Of a stretch of 48,971 nucleotides of DNA, positions 37,130-48,604 are shown in pieces. A model generated the notes under the pieces. It did not search any database. It was not told where the DNA came from and worked only from the letters and a program-made list of their open reading frames with translations. The stretch comes from Hirudo medicinalis. Lineage: Eukaryota > Annelida > Clitellata > Hirudinida > Hirudinidae. Location of the stretch: positions 20,782 to 69,752 of the forward strand of contig MPNW01000934.1 in assembly GCA_011800805.1 (NCBI GenBank), given 5' to 3'. A program made the translations under genes and the position numbers. Each line of letters starts with the position of its first letter. Position 1 is the stretch's first letter.

Positions 37130-38265
37130 AGCGAGAAGCATACATGGGAGCGCCTCATAAGGAAATAAGGTTTGCAACTAAGATAATAAGGCATGTTCTT
37201 TGAGGAAGTACAAAATGTCGTCAGGAAAGCCAGAAACAAGTCAACGGGATCCCTCTCTCGTCGATTAAGCCTGGGAAACAGGTAGAGTTAGTGATGAATG
37301 GAAGTTGGAAGGTGTCTATATACCCAAGGAGAAGGATTCCCGAACCCTGACTCAATTCAGGTCGATTTCGCTGCTCGACGTAGAAGGGAAAGTGTTCTTC
37401 ACGATTATGGCATCGAGGCTCACCTAGTACGTGATGGTCAACCAATACATAGACAATAATCCAGAATGGGGGAGTGCCAGGCGTACCGAGATGCATAGAA
37501 CATACAACCATGATTTGGGAAACAATTCAACAAGCGAAGAGGACCCGCTTAAGCCTATATGTCGTGTGGCTTGACCTAGCAAACGCGTATGGATCAGTGC
37601 CACATCAATTCCTCTGAAAAACCACCACACACCAAGATCCGCGAGCAATACCCTTCAAGAGTATTTCAAAGGGTTCGAGATAAGGTTTTCCACGATGGCT
37701 TATATCACAAAGTGGATTCCGCTCCAGATGGGAATTGTCAGATCCCTATAAGATCCTTCAACTGCCCTCTCGTGACAACCTGCGGAAATGGGGATTGGTA
37801 GAAGACACCAAATGTGTGCTCTATGGAAAGGTCCAGACTCTTTGGCATGTAAGAGTCAAGCTGTAAATATGCCTTGGATCAAGGTCGGTATAAATGGCGG
37901 CACAACCAAATATTGAAAATAGTAGTCGAAGCAATGGAAGCAGCATGTTCAAAGGCAAACGCACGAGAGTCCGTCCCACAAAGAAGGATGTACTTTCTTA
38001 GAGAAGGCGCATCACAGTATGCCAGGAACAAGTGCAAAACTCCAAGGAGAGATCTAGAGAACGCAATTGATTGGTTGACCGCAGCCGACATCGGAGGAAT
38101 GAGACATTATCCCAAGGTGATTTAGGAAAGTAGTTGACACTATCGAGGACTAGTTGGCAGGTCCACTTACAGCTTCCTCAGAGAAATTGGCCTGCCAAGC
38201 AGAGAAACAAAATAATGAAAAGAATATCTGCGCAGCTGAAATGGGGCCCATTGGCTGTGGACAAA
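37130..38265 (+). mobile_element. Non-LTR retrotransposon relic (RT and C-terminal domain)
   Basis: Frame-shifted remains read in order on the plus strand: VYIPKEKDSRTLTQFRSISL and LDVEGKVFFTIMASRLT (from about 37311), SLYVVWLDLANAYGSVPHQF (RT motif A, about 37550-37610), LPSRDNLRKWGLVEDTKCVL (about 37755-37815), LDQGRYKWRHNQILKIVVEA, SVPQRRMYFLREGASQYARN, and near 38150 GRSTYSFLREIGLPSRE and WLWTKS. This is a known retrotransposon protein layout whose C-terminal part has C..C / W..D / GR...R...R.GLPSRE blocks. The central YADD region is deleted. At least five stops or frameshifts make it inactive. I do not assign a clade. Confidence 0.8.
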
Positions 38266-38880
38266 AAGTATTTTAACGTATATCTCTAAAGTTTATCATC
38301 GGATTCGGATTGTAAAACATACATCCTAATTTAATATACTTTCTATATCAAATAATTTTTTAGTGTTCAGATTTCAAAATCATGGCACGATTTCAAATTG
38401 TTTATTTCATTGTAAAATGCAAAACTCATATTTTTATTTAAATAAGGTTTTCTGAAAAATTTCAAACAACATTAAGTTCTTGTAAATTTGTCTTATGATA
38501 AAGTAATTTGGGCCTTGGAATTAAGCAGGATAAAGTGTGATAATTCCTAAAGATAATGAGACGAAAATCCATTAAATTGATGAAATAAGCTGATAAGTTC
38601 ACTTCACAGATGACCAAATGAGATTTTGAAAGCATTTCACAACATAGATAAACTGACGATCAACTTTCCTTGAATATGCAAATGTCCGATTATGCTGCAT
38701 TGCGACGTCACTGGTAAATATTTCTAACTTTGGAATGATTGATTGGCAACAAAGGATGAGCGAGTTGCATTAGATTAATGTAAAACAAAAGATTTGACTA
38801 AATAATAAATAAATTTAGTTATCTCGTGAGCTTTGATTTCGTGGAACTTTTTCGTGATTTTTCGTGATTTTTGTCTGGCA

Positions 38881-41800
38881 TTAATCAGATTTCTTGGGGG
38901 AGAACGTATCTGGATACTTGTTGCCGGGACACAAACAAAAGCACTGAATGAAGTTTTAATAGGCAGAGTTTATATTAAATTCAAAATTAAATAAACAAAT
39001 TCATATATCTAGACATAAAATGCTTCATTGCCTTTCAATGGAAACCCATTTAAAAAATGAGATTCTCAGATAACGTTGAAGAAAGGGATTTAATTGCAAA
39101 CATTAAACAATATCGTAACAAACCACGATTAAATCAATATGAATAAAAGTCAATAAAATAGACTCAAAAGCAGCATGTTGGTACCAATGATTCAGTTGTG
39201 CTAAGCACTTCTTGTATGAGAACATAATGCATGAGTTCGGACATCAAACGGACATGAAGCACAACCTTTTGCATTACTTACCCAGTCCGCTGAGACCAAC
39301 TGCAACTCGTTCTGAGGGTTTGTGATGACGTATCTCTTGCAAATAGTGTTGTTACTGTCGCAGAAAGCTCTGAATATTCCCAGACACAAGGCTCCGTAAT
39401 TCTCAAGAGCGAACAGAAACAGCTCCTCATAAGGTTTGCCCTTGAAAAGTGATTTCCCACATTAGCTTTGAGTTATCAGGTGTAATGACTGGTTTGAATT
39501 ATTTCTGAACGCTTTGTTGAAGATGTAACTCTGTATTATTAGCTCGTAATTACAATTAAAAATTATTGGTTAAATTTAATGACATGTAATAATATTAATA
39601 ATTCATTATTTACATAAGAACAAACAAGAAATCTAATTGGCAAAATCTGTTGCTTTTGCGTGAAATAATTGCAATTGCTCAAATCAATGAAATTATCCGT
39701 CAATATCGTTATCAAGTTCAACCAACTGACCACAAAGGCAAGGAATGGTTCGCACGAGAGTTGGAACTGAGTGATTTTGCACCTTTCCCTGTTGATTATG
39801 GTCTCCGATGTGACGTCACCGCTTTCCAGGGTCATGCCCTCTGCCAGGATTTGCTCAAGGTCAGGGGTACAGCCCCCTGTGATGAGGGTTCTTATGAGAC
39901 TCAACGAGTTTTTGCTGTAGTATGCCTGTTGGAGATGTCATTGCTCAAATAGTATAAGGTAATATACCTTATTTAATAAGTATTTAATACCACGCATGTC
40001 TGCCACAGGTGAAATTGTGCACATTTCAAATTCACAGTGTGGTTAGTTTCTTGGTAGTTATGGGTTTATGGTGTGATTTTGTTTATTTATTTTTGTCATT
40101 GTTATTACTAATTACTTACTTACTTATTTTTTACGTTATATTTTACATGAATATCTCGAAAGACAAACATTGATTCCATTTTAAAAAATTTAAATTTCAC
40201 TTACAGTTTTAGTTACGGTCTGACTGATCATTGTATTGCACATGATAAAATATGTTAGTATTTATCAGGTACAACGATGTACTAACTGTACTCATCAGAG
40301 AGTCTAAGACACTGACAGTGAAGACAACCCCTGAAGCAAAAGGTCGTGATAAGTATATTTCTTCGAAGGACTCGTCAATGTTTGGTGCTATGTATTTTAT
40401 GTTCATGTCGTTGTCTGAAACACAACAATATTAACTGACAGCTAACCGATATTGATCAAGAATGTATAGTCAATTGTTCAGCAAGTCTTTCGCGAATCAT
40501 TGTTGCTGTTATAATAAGATTTAGAAATTATTTGAAAATATCAATGAAGCCTAAACTACTGATTAGTCATGATTTTTACCTAATTCAGTAATCAAAGGAA
40601 TTTGAAGACCTTTTGTGATTTGCTTTGTTTTTGATCTGCTCACTTCTCTGAGACCTGAGGCAGTGATGAATATTATTAACAATATAATAATTATTATGAA
40701 CAGCTTCGCTGTTTAAACCTTTGGAGAAGATGAAATATAATAATAACATTTAAAAAATTATTAGTAATAATTAAATAAAATAATAATAATAATGTGCCTG
40801 ATCTCGAACAAATGTTTCTTTACTGATGACATTTAAAACATAAAAAATATTAAACAGTGAGCATCGATACGTTTGTCGTAAAGAATAATCTGGATTGATT
40901 TAAAGGAATTTAATTAAAGTGCGTTCAATTCAATGCATATTATAATTTATTACGTTCCCCTAATTCACAACTTTGTTTACAAAATTATTAGAGATTTCTT
41001 ATAACCACTTTAACATAGTTTATAAGTTGTATCGTGCATTACAACAATTTATTATTTTTATTTGATTTCTAATGTTTATTCGTTATATATTTATAATAAC
41101 CATAATAACCATGATTTCTTCACCCACTTGCACTCATCATCTGTGAGTTCTTGCTTGCCTCTCCGAAGACCATGGCTTGAATGTTGAGAGAACAGAGAAT
41201 GGCCTCCTTGTCCAACAAGGTTGAATCTTCAGAGAGACTTTTCTTGGCAGTGAGAATGACACAAACTTCGCACATATTGATGTTGATTGTTCTCAAAAGA
41301 GCTCTATTCAATGGAGAACCCTGACATTTGAAGAGGATTTAATAAATATTTATAAATGATTTATTAAATACTAGCTTTTTTGAGCCAGCTTTGTCAGTCA
41401 TATGCTACGTACGTAAATTCAGCTGCTTGCCTTCAAAGAACTGGGCGATTAGGACGGTGCTTTCAGTAGCTCTCGAGTTTAAAGCTCATATGCGATTTAG
41501 GAAAAGGTGAAAGTTGGAAAACTTGAAAGTTGGAAATAGCACGGTTGACCTAAGAATGGCACAGAGAAAGATAGCGGAAGCGTGCGCTTCCTTAAGGCTG
41601 GCCCTTTGAGTTTATTTGAATTTGTTTTAATGCTTTTGCTTTGTATATATCAGCTTGTTTGTTTAAATCAATAAAAACTCAAAAACTTAAAAAAAAAAAA
41701 TGACGTATGCAAATTTCAAGTCGCTACCGTTCACCGTTTTGGAGGATTTCTTGGGACAGACAAACATACACATGTATTTTCTGTTTTATATTATAGATAA

Positions 41801-43381
41801 ATATTATAATGAGTATCCAAGCTGATGAATGCTGAATTGGTTCCAAACCAAACAATCGTTGCCACTTAGAAAATAATCCTCCCAGCCATAAAATGAAATG
41901 ATTCCTGATCCATTCAAAATTAAATGCCAAACTAACCAAGTCTAAACTACGACTCAAAAATAACTTATCCACTTATCGGGATTATTTCAGGATTTTAAAG
42001 GCAAAATCATTCGAATAAGCACGTTGAGTCGCGACAAGCATTAAGATGCCCTCACAAAAACCAGGAATAGTTTCGGATAATTGCATAGGTGTCTCCACTC
42101 CCTCCTGAGGTAATCAGCATCACCTACGATGACGATGGTCTTCAACTCCTCAAAGTGGAAGTTACTGGCCCTGAGTGGCATGACGAGGTTCTGGAGGCCG
42201 ATGAGGGGGGAACACGAATCCGAGAACAGACAAACGACGATATGGTCAGACAGATTTTCAGCCTCGTTCTTCGACTGTTGAGACGATTGTCATTGCACAA
42301 TAAAATCATTGAGATGGAGATGAGAATGGAGTGATGAATGTAGTGACCTTGTGGTGGGTGAACTTAATGCGATGGGCTTTAGACGATAATGTGATGAGAT
42401 GTGATGTTAAAGTTGTCATGGTAATATAGGTAATATAGGGTGGTCGTTGAAAGATCAAGTTTTGCTTTGTTATGAATGATGATAACAAATGTCGATGCAT
42501 TGTGATACTAGCACAAACTAGCACTTAATTTAATGACACAACAAAACACTCACAAGAACAGAGGACATGAAGGACCGATCAGAACACCAGTGGAACATTC
42601 CAGTAGAATCGAACTTGCACGGTCCATCCTCTGTGTTTTCCACCTGCAAACTACTCAGAGCCCTCAGAGCGGCGCTGCTGCTTGGAACACTGAACTTTGA
42701 ACTTTAGGAATTAGAGAGATTGATAATTTCAGTTTGGAAGACTTTTAGGATGTAATAAAAGTTGATTAATTAATTAATCAGTTAATTAATCAGTTAATTA
42801 ATTAATTGATAATATTATTAAGAGCATTCGTTAAATATTAATAATAAATTTTAAAAACTAACGATGGATCAAACATTTTGTTGACTTCACAAACGCAGAC
42901 AGGATCTTTGGTTGAAGATGATAAACAACCTGATGATGATATGATTGTATGATGATATGAATTACCAATCAATATCAATCAATCAATGTAAGAATTTATG
43001 CCAACCAATATCAATTGAAAATGAATGATCATTACATTCAAAAATTTCAAACAACTAAGTTTAAAAAACTCAATCAGTTATATTTGACTTTATATCAATT
43101 AACCAAGAATTCTCTAGAATTAGAGAACAACAATCTGCTTAATGTTATTTTCAGTTTGAAATTATTATTGATTTCACATGACTCGGGACTGAGGAGCATG
43201 TCTGAGTTGCCTTGGCTACGGAGAAACATACGACAGTTAATGGCACAATTTTAGGGCGCAGCAGACCTGAGCAGAGTTACGACGATGCTCATTGTAATGA
43301 CAAAGGAACAGGTACGTGTTCGTAAAAAAGTTCGATTTAAGTTGTTTTTATCTTCAAAATGTCTCCAAATGTTACCATAAC

Positions 43382-43415
<34 letters not shown>

Positions 43416-43819
43416 GTCGTCATCGTCGTCGTCGTCATCATCATCACATCACTCTGACAGGATAAAATCATTTTTTGATTATGAGGGGCAGTCATGAATA
43501 TCATGTGAAGAACTTGACTCCTGCCAATAAAAAATTGCATAACATTTGTGATTAGCATTACAACACTTGAATGTTACAAGTGTAAAATATTAATAATACG
43601 TAATAAATTCGTAATTAACGGTGTCACAAAATGACGGCTCATTTTCTAAGGTACTCACTGCAAAAGTTTTTGAAGAATAACGAGGTTTTTGAGACTCCAG
43701 GCAAACAGAACTTGCAATAATAACTGGCTCTGAAATGATTTTAAGCTTAATAAGCAATGTCATGTGGTTTATTGTTAACAATTCACATGAATTGTTATAA
43801 ATCGATTCATTGTTTTGTG

Positions 43820-43867
<48 letters not shown>

Positions 43868-44109
43868 GATAATGATAATGGTAATGATAATGATAATGAT
43901 AATGATAATGATAATGATAGTGATAGTGATAGTGATAGTGATAGTGATAGTGATAGTGATAGTGATAGTGATAGTGATAGTGATAGTGATAGTGATAGTG
44001 ATAGTGATAGTGATAGTGATAGTGATAGTGATAGTGATAGTNAACGATAACGATAACGATAACGATAAGATAACGATAACGATAACGATAACGATAACGA
44101 TAACGATAG

Positions 44110-44153
<44 letters not shown>

Positions 44154-47100
44154 CCCATCATGATAATGACGATAATTATCAGTTGACAAATGATAAATCT
44201 CTTCATCATCATTCGGAGCCCATTAATCGTCGACACATCCGCCATTTTTCATTTATTAATTATTAATTCATTCACATTTTCACATCGGCAGCTGATTGGG
44301 CGATGAAGAATCCTTGTGAATTTGATTCAACAAGGACCGACGGACCAGGGTTGATGGCGATGTACTTGTCGTGGCTTTCCTCCCTCGTCGTTTCTATGGC
44401 AACCAGTAGGATCTTCAACTCTCGGAAGCACAGCCTGGAAATGGATCCGCCATTAGCCAAAAGGTGTCGACGTCATCGTCACCAACATCGTCGACGTCGT
44501 CGTCATCGTCGTCATCATCATCATCACCATCACTCACTCTGCAGCCTCTGGAAAAGACAATCCGACGAAGAATGATGACAGTTGGATGGCATACATCTCC
44601 ATGCCCGACCCACGCTTGTATTGTTGCTGCCAACTTCTAACGTCACCATCCTCCAGTCGATTGAAGAATATTTTTTCGTTTTGATATCAACATTTTGTTT
44701 GTATCAATATTTGTTTTGATATCAACATTTTTTTGTATCAATATTTGTTTTGATATAAACATTTGTTTGTATCAATACTTGTTTTGATATCAACATTTTG
44801 TATTTGTATTTGTATTTGTCCTTAGTTTAATTAAACGGCTTTGACTTCTTAAAGTTGATATTTAATCATCTAAATATCGGTTGGAATTGTTGGGCGGATG
44901 CAAATATTGCAATGCAAAATATACAAACACTGATACAAAACATACGCATTCACAATATTCAAAAATATGCGAGCATTCTGATACAAAACATAAAAACATT
45001 CTGATGAAAATAGACAAACATTGTTATAAAAATTATGAAAACATTCTTATGCAAAATATATACATATTGTGATACAAAGTGTACACACATATTGTGATAT
45101 ACAAACATTCTGATAAAAATACACATTCTGATATTAATTATACAAACATTCTTATACAAAATATGCAATCGTTCTGATACAAAACACGAAAACATTATGA
45201 CACAAAATATACAAACATTCTGATAGGACCTCATCGTGAACAGGTTGGCCATTAGAGTTGAAAAACCAGGTGCTAAGCAGCTTTGAGCGATGAAACCGAG
45301 TTTTAATTCCGACAGACAGATGGCGTCGTCGCCTTTCTCCCAGTTCCAACTTGGAATATTCATAAGGTATGTCTGCATGACATGGATTCATTACATTATA
45401 TTGACATGAATATAAATGCATCAGAAAAAATCAATGCACGATGACAATATTTTTATTTTAAAACGAATTATTTAAATTATTGATTCATATTAATTAATAT
45501 TAATGAGATTGGATCAGGTCGCACCTTGCTGTGGTACTGAAGGAGTTGTATGATGACCTTGACATCTGTTGCGTAGTTCTTGATGCTGATGACCCTCATG
45601 ATGTTTCCCGCGTCTTCAGCATCAATATCGTGGCAGTACTTGTCAGCCAGGATCAGACAGGCGTCTGCCGATTTCAGCTGCAATTGGTGTGATTGGTCAA
45701 TGAAGTTAACCAAAGTTATTCAAGCAGCTTATGAATAATTAATTAGCTGTATTAGAAAATTAAAATTAAATTTATTGTCCACCAGGTGTTTTCTTCTTTT
45801 GTCCACAAAAAAACTAAGCAGTAACACATCGACACAACCAAACAAATGTCCAACAATATTGCTGTCAAAAACACATGTGTTTTTACAAGAAAGTAAAATG
45901 AAATAAAAATAAAGACAAATATTAAGCGGATTGAACCGTTGGTCATCACACTGGATGCGTTTATGCGCTTCACCTTCCATTCGTAATAAAGGTAAACGTC
46001 AACGAATAGATCACACTCCAGATGTTAAACAACTCACCTGTGCAATGTCGAGGTCTTCCTCGTTCATGGTGTTGCCTTGGATGTAGTGCAGTTGTGTGAA
46101 GTGACTTTTTAAGAGCCTTTGTAGGTCGATGTCAGGTTCTCTCCTGACAATAAATAAATGAATATGTAAATAAATGTAAATTTATAAAAATGAATATATA
46201 AATAGATTAAATAAGTTTATACTTGTAATACATTAGTGGAGTTTACGTGTTCATCGGTTTTCGAAGTGCATTAATGAATGCATGAATTTTTCATTAATAC
46301 CTAAAAATGCACGATATTATTATTAACAACTTACTTAACAACTTAATGAATTGATTGTAAAATAATGCCTCATAAATTTGAAATTGAATGTTGAACTGTG
46401 TCCCACGATTGTCTTCCAAATAGTTGATTTTTTATTTCATTGATTTTGAATCATTCCCTCTTGTTGTAAAATTATTAGAAGTATTATGAAATTTTGAAAA
46501 ATATTATGAAATTTTGAAAAATATTATGAAATTTTGAAAAATATTATGAAATTATGAAAAATATTATGAAATTTTGAAAAATATTATGAAATTTTGAAAT
46601 ATATTATGACATTTTGAAATATATTATGAAATTATGAAAAACATCATGAAATGATTATCAGACGTTTTATTGACATTGAAATGAAATTCATGAAAACATG
46701 TTCGTTTGTTACTGAAGCAAGAAGAAGAATATGTTGATGAAATATTTCGAGTACAACAAGCACATAATATTAAAACAAGCACATAATATTAAAACAGGCA
46801 CATAATATTAAAACAGGCACATAATATTAAAACAGGCACATAATATTAAAACAAGCACATCTTGTTGAGATGAAAACAACCTTCAAAGGTTTCATTCATT
46901 GCCACTTTTCATGGTGTTTTTTTTAGAGATTTTCAGTTATCCATTTCAATAAATTTATTTATTAATATTATCTAACAATAAATGTATTATTACTTAATCG
47001 ATATTTAGTATTACTATCATCATCATCATCATTGTTGTTGTTGTTGTTGTTACTTAATGCAAGTGTTTTATTGTTGAATATTCGGTCAATCTCAAAGAAG

Positions 47101-47809
47101 TTTAGAAAGGAAGAAGGTAACACAAATGAATGAATGAAAGACGAGATGGATGAATGGAAGAACGGATGACAACCCACTTGTTCATGATAACAACATCAAC
47201 GTCGACATCTTCTCTCTCAGCGTGGAGGAAATCAGCCACAAAGTTGCTGACAGTTTCAGCTGTGATGTGTCCGCACAGCAGAACGTGCCTACAAAGCATC
47301 AGCAGTTGAAACGGACGGATAGATGGAGTGAATTAAAAGGTGAGTGAGTGAATGAATGAATGAATAAATGAATGAATGAATGAACGAATGAATGAATGAA
47401 CGAACGAACGAACGAACGAACGAACGAACGAACGAATGAATGAATTGAGGCACGGCTTTTTTTATGAACCAATTAATGGTTGCTCGAAAATTTCTTCGTT
47501 TGGAAATTCCTGCTTTCGTTCTTCGTCTCAAGTCACGTGACTTCCGTTTTCATGACGTAATGAATTTTAAATTGAATATATTTAGGTTTTATTTTGTTTT
47601 AGGGTTATAAAAGTCTGGCGACCGCTTAAAATATTAGGGAAATGAATGGATGGATGAATGAATTGATAATACGAATAACAGACGAATGATTGGGTAGAAA
47701 AGAATCTTCTTTATCACCTTCGTCCGTGCTCTTTCTTGTAGGGCTCCCTGAACCTGCTTTTCTCTCCAAGAATGTCCGCTATTTCGGGCACGAAACTAGC
47801 GAACATTGC
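38881..47809 (-). CDS. slo: Slo/BK-type potassium channel, cytoplasmic RCK1-RCK2 portion (5' part outside the window)
   Basis: Fourteen exons: 47809-47718, 47288-47178, 46143-46038, 45677-45525, 45372-45230, 44636-44538, 44434-44284, 42643-42554, 42274-42124, 41320-41128, 40414-40287, 39925-39731, 39440-39282 and 38943-38881, about 610 aa. Order: end of S6 and linker ([17 protein letters not shown]), RCK1 ([84 protein letters not shown]), RCK1-end (LGFFIA-like [12 protein letters not shown]), RCK2 ([110 protein letters not shown]) and a short final exon. BK channels couple membrane voltage and cytosolic calcium to potassium efflux. The exon between 42124 and 41320 (EYLKREWE..L..FP block) was not found, and phases 1 and 0 show that one is missing. 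The final exon ([14 protein letters not shown]...) is the least certain. The pore and voltage sensor lie beyond position 48971. Confidence 0.93.
41430..41810. repeat. Dispersed repeat, copy 2, interrupted by a LINE 3' end
   Basis: It shares CTTTCAGTAGCTCTCGAGTT, AGGAAAAGGTGAAAGTTGGA and TTCTTGGGACAGACAAACAT with 21600-21965. It lacks the tRNA-like block. Between GGCACAGAGAA and TGACGTATGCAAAT it carries an insertion at about 41569-41700. It lies in the slo intron where an expected exon was not found. Confidence 0.8.
41569..41700 (+). mobile_element. 5'-truncated LINE 3' end with poly(A)
   Basis: GGAAGCGTGCGCTTCCTTAA, GGCTGGCCCTTTGAGTTTAT and a closing AATAAAAACTCAAAAACTTA plus A run match the 3' UTR of the LINE at 26.65-28.3 kb (GAAGCGTGCGTTTCCTTAAG, GCTGACCCTTGAGTTAT). 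Only about 130 bp were integrated. It is inserted into the dispersed repeat, so it is younger than that repeat copy. Confidence 0.8.
43383..43447. repeat. (ATC)n microsatellite in a slo intron
   Basis: ATC triplets with GTC interruptions, in the RCK1-RCK2 linker intron. Confidence 0.9.
43824..44152. repeat. Composite hexanucleotide microsatellite with an N
   Basis: A run of (TAA)n is followed by (GATAAT)n, then about twenty (GATAGT)n units, an N at 44042, (AACGAT)n and finally (AAT)n. Three successive hexamers differing by one base form a stepwise mutated array. The N is probably an assembly break in the array. Confidence 0.9.
44466..44536. repeat. CGTCGTCATC triplet repeat beside a slo splice donor
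   Basis: CGTC/CATC triplets fill most of the 103-bp intron between exons 44636-44538 and 44434-44284. The array runs to within a few bases of the donor. Confidence 0.85.
44675..44815. repeat. Minisatellite, about 34-bp unit
   Basis: Four copies of TTTTGATATCAACATTTTTT / GTATCAATATTTG, with small length changes, in a slo intron. Confidence 0.85.
44925..45225. repeat. Degenerate minisatellite (ACAAACATTCTGATACAAAA)
   Basis: About a dozen variable copies of a unit near 24 bp containing ACATTCTGATACAAAACATA extend to within a few bases of the slo splice donor at 45229. Confidence 0.85.
46481..46650. repeat. 20-bp tandem repeat (ATATTATGAAATTTTGAAAA)
   Basis: Eight or so copies with point changes, in the slo intron between exons 47178 and 46143. 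Confidence 0.9.
46757..46862. repeat. 19-bp tandem repeat (AAGCACATAATATTAAAAC)
   Basis: Five to six nearly identical copies, with A/G variation at the second position (AAGCAC or AGGCAC). Confidence 0.9.
47340..47445. repeat. (GAAT)n/(GAAC)n tetranucleotide repeat in a slo intron
   Basis: A GAGT start, then GAAT units, a pure GAAC block and GAAT again. The minus-strand frame encodes an artefactual [16 protein letters not shown] peptide. Confidence 0.9.
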
Positions 47810-48214
47810 CTGCATGAAAAAAATCATCGTCGTCGTCGTCATCATTATCACCATAGTTGCCATCGTTATCATCTTAGTGTTTATCTAAGCATCTGATGCA
47901 TCGATTACAACGTGGTTGGCGCTTTTAGAACCACTGAAAAAATGCTCGTTTTAATGCAATTGTATTTCACGGAGAGCTTCTAACGACTGTGTACAAACAG
48001 TTGTGTGTTGTTTCAGTTTTGTGTTGCATCATAATTAATCATAATTAATCATAATTATTCGAAATCCAAGTCCTTTTCATCATGTTTCGTTGGCTAAATT
48101 AAGGCCTGTTCAATATTGCATCTCAATTTGTCTGCCTTTCAATTTCTTCTTATTCACTCCAACATTATTACAAAAGACGATTTAACGTTAATAAAAAATT
48201 TTATTTAAAAATTA

Positions 48215-48390
48215 CGTCCTGAATGTAATTTGTTTATAATTTAATATCCTGAATATAATTTGTTCATAATTTAATATCCTGAATATAATTTGTTCATAAT
48301 TTAATATCCTGAATGTAATTTGTTTATAATTTAATATCCTGAATATAATTTGTTTAAAATATAATATCCTGAATATAATTTGTTTTGGAC
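48215..48390. repeat. 30-bp minisatellite
   Basis: Six copies of AATTTGTTTATAATTTAATA followed by TCCTGAATAT, with T/C and A/G changes. Confidence 0.9.
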
Positions 48391-48436
48391 ACAAATGACG
48401 TCGTTCGAGCGATTTTGAAGCCTTCCAACGTGACGA

Positions 48437-48490
48437 TGGGTCACAAAAGATAGGACCCCCCACAAAAGATAGGACCCCCCACAAAAACAT
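48437..48490. repeat. Short tandem repeat ACAAAAGATAGGACCCCCC
   Basis: Two full copies and one partial copy of the unit, GC-rich against its background. Confidence 0.75.
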
Positions 48491-48604
48491 AACACTCCTC
48501 CCTCATTTCTCACCGAGCAACAACAAACTTCCACCTTGAAAATTATGATGTTCCTGATTTATTGTTTGGACAGGAATTAGTGATTGGATAGTGGACGGAC
48601 TAGG

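Noticed and set aside
43190..43720. Candidate linker exons of slo (acceptors at about 43716 and 43230)
   Set aside because: The encoded peptides do not match the Cys-rich BK linker, and phases do not join without inventing further exons.
43590..44245. Long open frames with HYHYHY, DSDSDS or TITITI peptides
   Set aside because: All arise from the hexanucleotide array 43824-44152. No coding context.
46481..46862. Regularly spaced tandem repeats that superficially resemble a CRISPR array
   Set aside because: Units are directly contiguous with no unique spacers, in a spliced animal gene.
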